A stretch of 64,000 nucleotides of DNA, from assembly GCF_004359195.1 (NCBI RefSeq), contig NZ_CP037954.1, positions 372,001-436,000 on the forward strand. Direction: 5' to 3'. The DNA is from Chryseobacterium salivictor (GTDB lineage Bacteria > Bacteroidota > Bacteroidia > Flavobacteriales > Weeksellaceae). Made by a program: the position numbers and the translations under genes. Numbering within the stretch: position 1 is the stretch's first letter; every line of letters begins with the position of its first letter. Under the pieces are notes generated by a model, which was not told the DNA's origin, ran no database searches, and saw nothing but the letters and a program-made list of their open reading frames with translations. This document shows positions 61,252 to 64,000 of this stretch, piece by piece.

Positions 61252-62328
61252 ATGCTGTTTCTAGACATTTCACTCCATTTTCTTTTCGATACATTTCTGG
61301 GAATATTGTTAATCGTTTTCTTGTTAATTGCCGGGGTACTGTACTACAGTTTTTACCTCTTCAAAAAACTCATCGATCTTATATACTGGTCAAAGGAAAT
61401 AGATTACAAAGTGTCGCAGGCAATTGTTCACGGCAGTGATGAAGGAGAACAAAAAGACAGCGGCACTTTCAGTCAATATTCTAATAACTCTTCTTTCCGC
61501 GATTTATTTTTAGAAAAACTGGTCGACTCAGAAAAGAAATTTTCGGGAACAGCACAGAACGAAATCAATAAACTTTTTCAGGATTATAATCTTGAAAAAG
61601 AGGCCTTGAAAAAATTAGATTCAAAAAAAACTCACCTTATTGCAGGCGGCATACAGGAACTTACCTCCATGCGGGTAGAAGCGGCAGTTACAAAAATAAA
61701 TTCTTTTTTAACCCATCCTTCGCCTCTTGTTTATCAGGAAGCGCAATATGCGATGGTCGGTTTTAAAGGTTTCAACGGCCTGCAGTTTTTGAATACCGTT
61801 TCAAATAAAATTTCGGAATGGCAACAATTGCGCTTGCTTATTTCGATCCCACACATTCCTAAAAATTGCGATGATACCGTAAATAGTTGGTTACAAAGTG
61901 AAAACAATTCCGTCATTATCTTTACGCTTCGGTTAGCGAGAAAATTTCAGATGTTATCATTTTATTCTCCAATTCTACATTTACTGAACCATTCTTCAGA
62001 GCAGATCAGAATACAGGCAGTACAAACCTTACAGTCCCTGGAAAACCCTTCTACTGTAAATGATCTTACCGCATCTTATGCGAATCAGACAACAGACGTT
62101 CAGGTTGAAATCATAAAGGCTTTAAAAATGGCAAAAGACCAAAGTTCTACAGATTTTTTAAAAACACAACTGATTGAGCATCCTTTTCCAAAGTTAAAAA
62201 TCTTCGCGGCCGAAGCTCTTTTCGCGCTCGGCCAGGAATCTTTTTTAATCAGTCTGGCAGAAGACGGATCTGCTCCGGAGCAAATTATCCAAATTATTAA
62301 ACACTCAATGCAGGAAAGGATATGTTAG
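61252..62328 (+). CDS. Membrane-anchored HEAT-repeat protein
   Basis: 358 residues. One strong N-terminal membrane helix (LLIVFLLIAGVLYYSFYLF, about 17-37), then a linker and, from about 125 to 355, helical pairs of HEAT type (GIQELTSMRVEAAVTKINSF, PSPLVYQEAQYAMVGFKGF, SEQIRIQAVQTLQSLENPS, DVQVEIIKALKMAKDQSS, PKLKIFAAEALFALGQES). With the charged repeats on the cytoplasmic side, it would make a docking platform at the membrane. It overlaps the glycosyltransferase gene by 7 bp, so translation is coupled. It may link the receiver to the synthase, which is inferred from order and spacing. Confidence 0.85.
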   Translation: MLFLDISLHFLFDTFLGILLIVFLLIAGVLYYSFYLFKKLIDLIYWSKEIDYKVSQAIVHGSDEGEQKDSGTFSQYSNNSSFRDLFLEKLVDSEKKFSGTAQNEINKLFQDYNLEKEALKKLDSKKTHLIAGGIQELTSMRVEAAVTKINSFLTHPSPLVYQEAQYAMVGFKGFNGLQFLNTVSNKISEWQQLRLLISIPHIPKNCDDTVNSWLQSENNSVIIFTLRLARKFQMLSFYSPILHLLNHSSEQIRIQAVQTLQSLENPSTVNDLTASYANQTTDVQVEIIKALKMAKDQSSTDFLKTQLIEHPFPKLKIFAAEALFALGQESFLISLAEDGSAPEQIIQIIKHSMQERIC

Positions 62329-64000
62329 CGTTTTCACAGATCATTTATGAACTTATCATCTGGCTGTTCCTATTGTATGGAACAGCGGTATTTCTCGTTT
62401 ACGGATGGATCGGAATTTATGCGCTCGGTGCTGTTATCCGATACAAAAAAGAGAATACTTTTACCGATTACAGCATTATCGCATCTAACCCGAATGCGCT
62501 CACTTTCAGCGTTATTGCTCCCGCTTATAACGAAGGCATGACCATCGTAGAGAATGTAAGATCTCTTTTGTCTCTCTATTATCATAACCTGGAAATCATC
62601 ATTGTAAATGATGGAAGCAAAGACGATTCGATATTAAAACTGATTGAGGCTTATGAACTTGAAGCAGTCTCTTTTTTTGTACAGGGTGAAATAGAAACCA
62701 ATAAGATCCGCGAAGTTTATAAAAGCAAAAACCCCGCCTTCAAAAAATTAATTATCGTAGACAAAGACAATGGCGGTAAAGCAGATGCGCTGAACGTCGG
62801 AGTCAATATATCTTCCGGTGAGTATCTTGTCTGTATCGACGTAGACTGTATTCTGGAACAGGACGCGATCTTGAAATTAGCAAAACCTTTTCTGGAACAA
62901 ACCGATAAAAAATTGATTGCCTGTGGTGGAATCATCCGTCTGGCCAATAACTGTAAAATAGAAAATGGCAAAGTCACCGACATTAATATTCCCAAAACAC
63001 TGTTAGGAAGAACCCAGGCTTTAGAATATATCAGAGCTTTTGTCTTAGGGCGAATGGCCTGGTCACGCGCTTCAGGATTAATTTTAATTTCAGGGGCTTT
63101 CGGTGTTTTTGACCGAAAAATAGTTCTCGCCTGTGGAGGTTACGACCGGAAAACCGTTGGCGAAGATATGGAGTTGGTGGTCCGTATGCGAAAGTATATG
63201 GAAGAACAAAACGAACCCTACGAAGTTATCACCATTCCCGATCCTTTGTGCTGGACCGAAGCACCGGAAACAAAGGATATTCTAAAAAAACAGCGAAACC
63301 GCTGGATGCGTGGCACCATGGAGACGCTGTGGAAGCACCGTAAATTAATGTTTAATCCAAAATATGGAAAACTGGGAATGATCAGTCTTCCCTACTGGTT
63401 TTTTTTTGAATTCCTGGGCCCGCTGGTTGAATTTTTAGGTTATGTTATTTTTATTGTTTTTTTGATTTTAGGAATTATCAACTGGCCTTTCTTTATTATT
63501 TTATTCGCTTTGGTTATTTCATCAGGATTTCTTTTTTCGATCTATGGTATTTTGGTAGATCTCTTAAGTCACCAGGTTTATGCTAAAAGGAAAGATTTCC
63601 TCGCCTTAATCGGTACCGCCCTTTTAGAACCGTTCTATTTTCATCCTCTGGTGGTTAAAGCAGGAGTGAGCGGGTTTATCGATTATTTTAAAAAATCCCA
63701 CACTTGGGGCGAAATGACGAGACAGGGCTTTCATCAGAACCATCAGAATTTACCGTTCAAAAAGCGGGTGTGGGCAAAGCTCCAGCTTGGGCTTCATCAG
63801 TGGGGCCTATTTGCAGGTGTCTTTTTACTGCTGTTTTCAGTGGGAACCGTTTCAGAGTGGATTTGGTACCGACATACTTTTCAAACGCTGAACAGTCCAA
63901 TGCTCGGCGAACATCTTTTACTGAATAATCTGATATTTGTATTAAAATTGATAATGGGTTCTGGGCTCATTTATTTAATTTTAAATTTCCTGAAAGAAAG
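62322..64000 (+). CDS. Processive family-2 glycosyltransferase (polysaccharide synthase), incomplete at right edge
   Basis: It starts at ATG 62322 inside the HEAT gene and stays open to the window end, so at least 559 residues. A membrane helix precedes the GT-A domain. Synthase motifs are present: APAYNEGMTIVENVRSLL, IVNDGSKDDS, the metal-binding DVD (Asp173 and Asp175 in VCIDVDC), the catalytic-base motif GED (Asp282 in KTVGEDMELVV) and QRNRW (324-328). These are the D, DxD, D, QxxRW residues of cellulose, chitin, hyaluronan and PNAG-type synthases. Several membrane helices follow (about 360-410, 420-460, 500-520, 540-558). The sugar is not known. No PilZ domain is seen in the visible part, so c-di-GMP control is not evident and the upstream phosphorelay may take that role. 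Confidence 0.9.
   Translation, partial: MLAFSQIIYELIIWLFLLYGTAVFLVYGWIGIYALGAVIRYKKENTFTDYSIIASNPNALTFSVIAPAYNEGMTIVENVRSLLSLYYHNLEIIIVNDGSKDDSILKLIEAYELEAVSFFVQGEIETNKIREVYKSKNPAFKKLIIVDKDNGGKADALNVGVNISSGEYLVCIDVDCILEQDAILKLAKPFLEQTDKKLIACGGIIRLANNCKIENGKVTDINIPKTLLGRTQALEYIRAFVLGRMAWSRASGLILISGAFGVFDRKIVLACGGYDRKTVGEDMELVVRMRKYMEEQNEPYEVITIPDPLCWTEAPETKDILKKQRNRWMRGTMETLWKHRKLMFNPKYGKLGMISLPYWFFFEFLGPLVEFLGYVIFIVFLILGIINWPFFIILFALVISSGFLFSIYGILVDLLSHQVYAKRKDFLALIGTALLEPFYFHPLVVKAGVSGFIDYFKKSHTWGEMTRQGFHQNHQNLPFKKRVWAKLQLGLHQWGLFAGVFLLLFSVGTVSEWIWYRHTFQTLNSPMLGEHLLLNNLIFVLKLIMGSGLIYLILNFLKE

Overview
The window reads as a chromosomal segment of a Bacteroidota bacterium, most likely class Flavobacteriia near Chryseobacterium/Kaistella (family Weeksellaceae). 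This is inferred from the low GC content, from secreted proteins ending in type IX secretion (T9SS) C-terminal sorting domains, from promoters of the flavobacterial form (TTG, about 20 nt, TAnnTTTG), from the near absence of Shine-Dalgarno sequences, and from typical families such as GIN/DUF2807, PhnA, GxxExxY, tandem M13 peptidases and a HEAT-repeat/GT2 polysaccharide locus. No rRNA, tRNA, CRISPR array or prophage was seen.

Region 1 (1-18851) is the surface region. At the left edge is the start of a phosphoglycosyl transferase that initiates polysaccharide synthesis, preceded by a small secreted protein with a C-terminal membrane anchor. Next come four very large T9SS-exported proteins (1458, 862, 1224 and 1655 aa), all on the minus strand and each with its own terminator. 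They share a C-terminal module of roughly 400-450 residues plus the sorting signal, but have different N-terminal arrays (GEVED, jelly-roll, Ig-like, FnIII, choice-of-anchor D). The gaps hold an AT-rich palindrome, a MITE-like element and gene relics. Region 2 (18852-20904) is low-complexity DNA plus a complete IS3-family element, followed directly by an exact 277-bp copy of its own right end.

Region 3 (20905-37503) is mostly housekeeping: lipoate-protein ligase, a YceI lipoprotein, an ABC ATPase, PhnA, two esterases, an Lrp regulator divergent from a Cys/Met-type PLP enzyme, PurE, a YhiN-type flavoprotein, a CYTH protein, a YefM-YoeB toxin-antitoxin pair with a recognisable operator, an EamA transporter, a BtuF-like protein without a signal peptide, MgtE, and a NUDIX/acyltransferase/lipoprotein operon. 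A degenerate 103-bp repeat array (37504-37850) closes it.

Region 4 (37863-46148) holds the homogentisate route of tyrosine/phenylalanine catabolism: homogentisate dioxygenase, a CoA-transferase, 4-hydroxyphenylpyruvate dioxygenase, fumarylacetoacetase and a flavin reductase-like protein. Maleylacetoacetate isomerase was not found in the window. The region ends with an orphan T9SS sorting-domain fragment. Region 5 (46252-56707) has a TerC protein, a dienelactone/BAAT-like hydrolase, an ABC exporter whose permease is fused to a DUF4369-like and TlpA-like thioredoxin module, two tandem M13 metallopeptidase lipoproteins with a decayed ORF between them, and a GIN-domain protein.

Region 6 (56901-64000) is a tight operon behind a good flavobacterial promoter: a 1299-aa hybrid histidine kinase with two receivers and an HPt domain, a stand-alone receiver, a membrane-anchored HEAT-repeat protein, and a processive family-2 glycosyltransferase that runs off the right edge. 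It looks like a phosphorelay-controlled exopolysaccharide synthase and is, with the permease-thioredoxin fusion and the four-paralog adhesin array, the most interesting system here.
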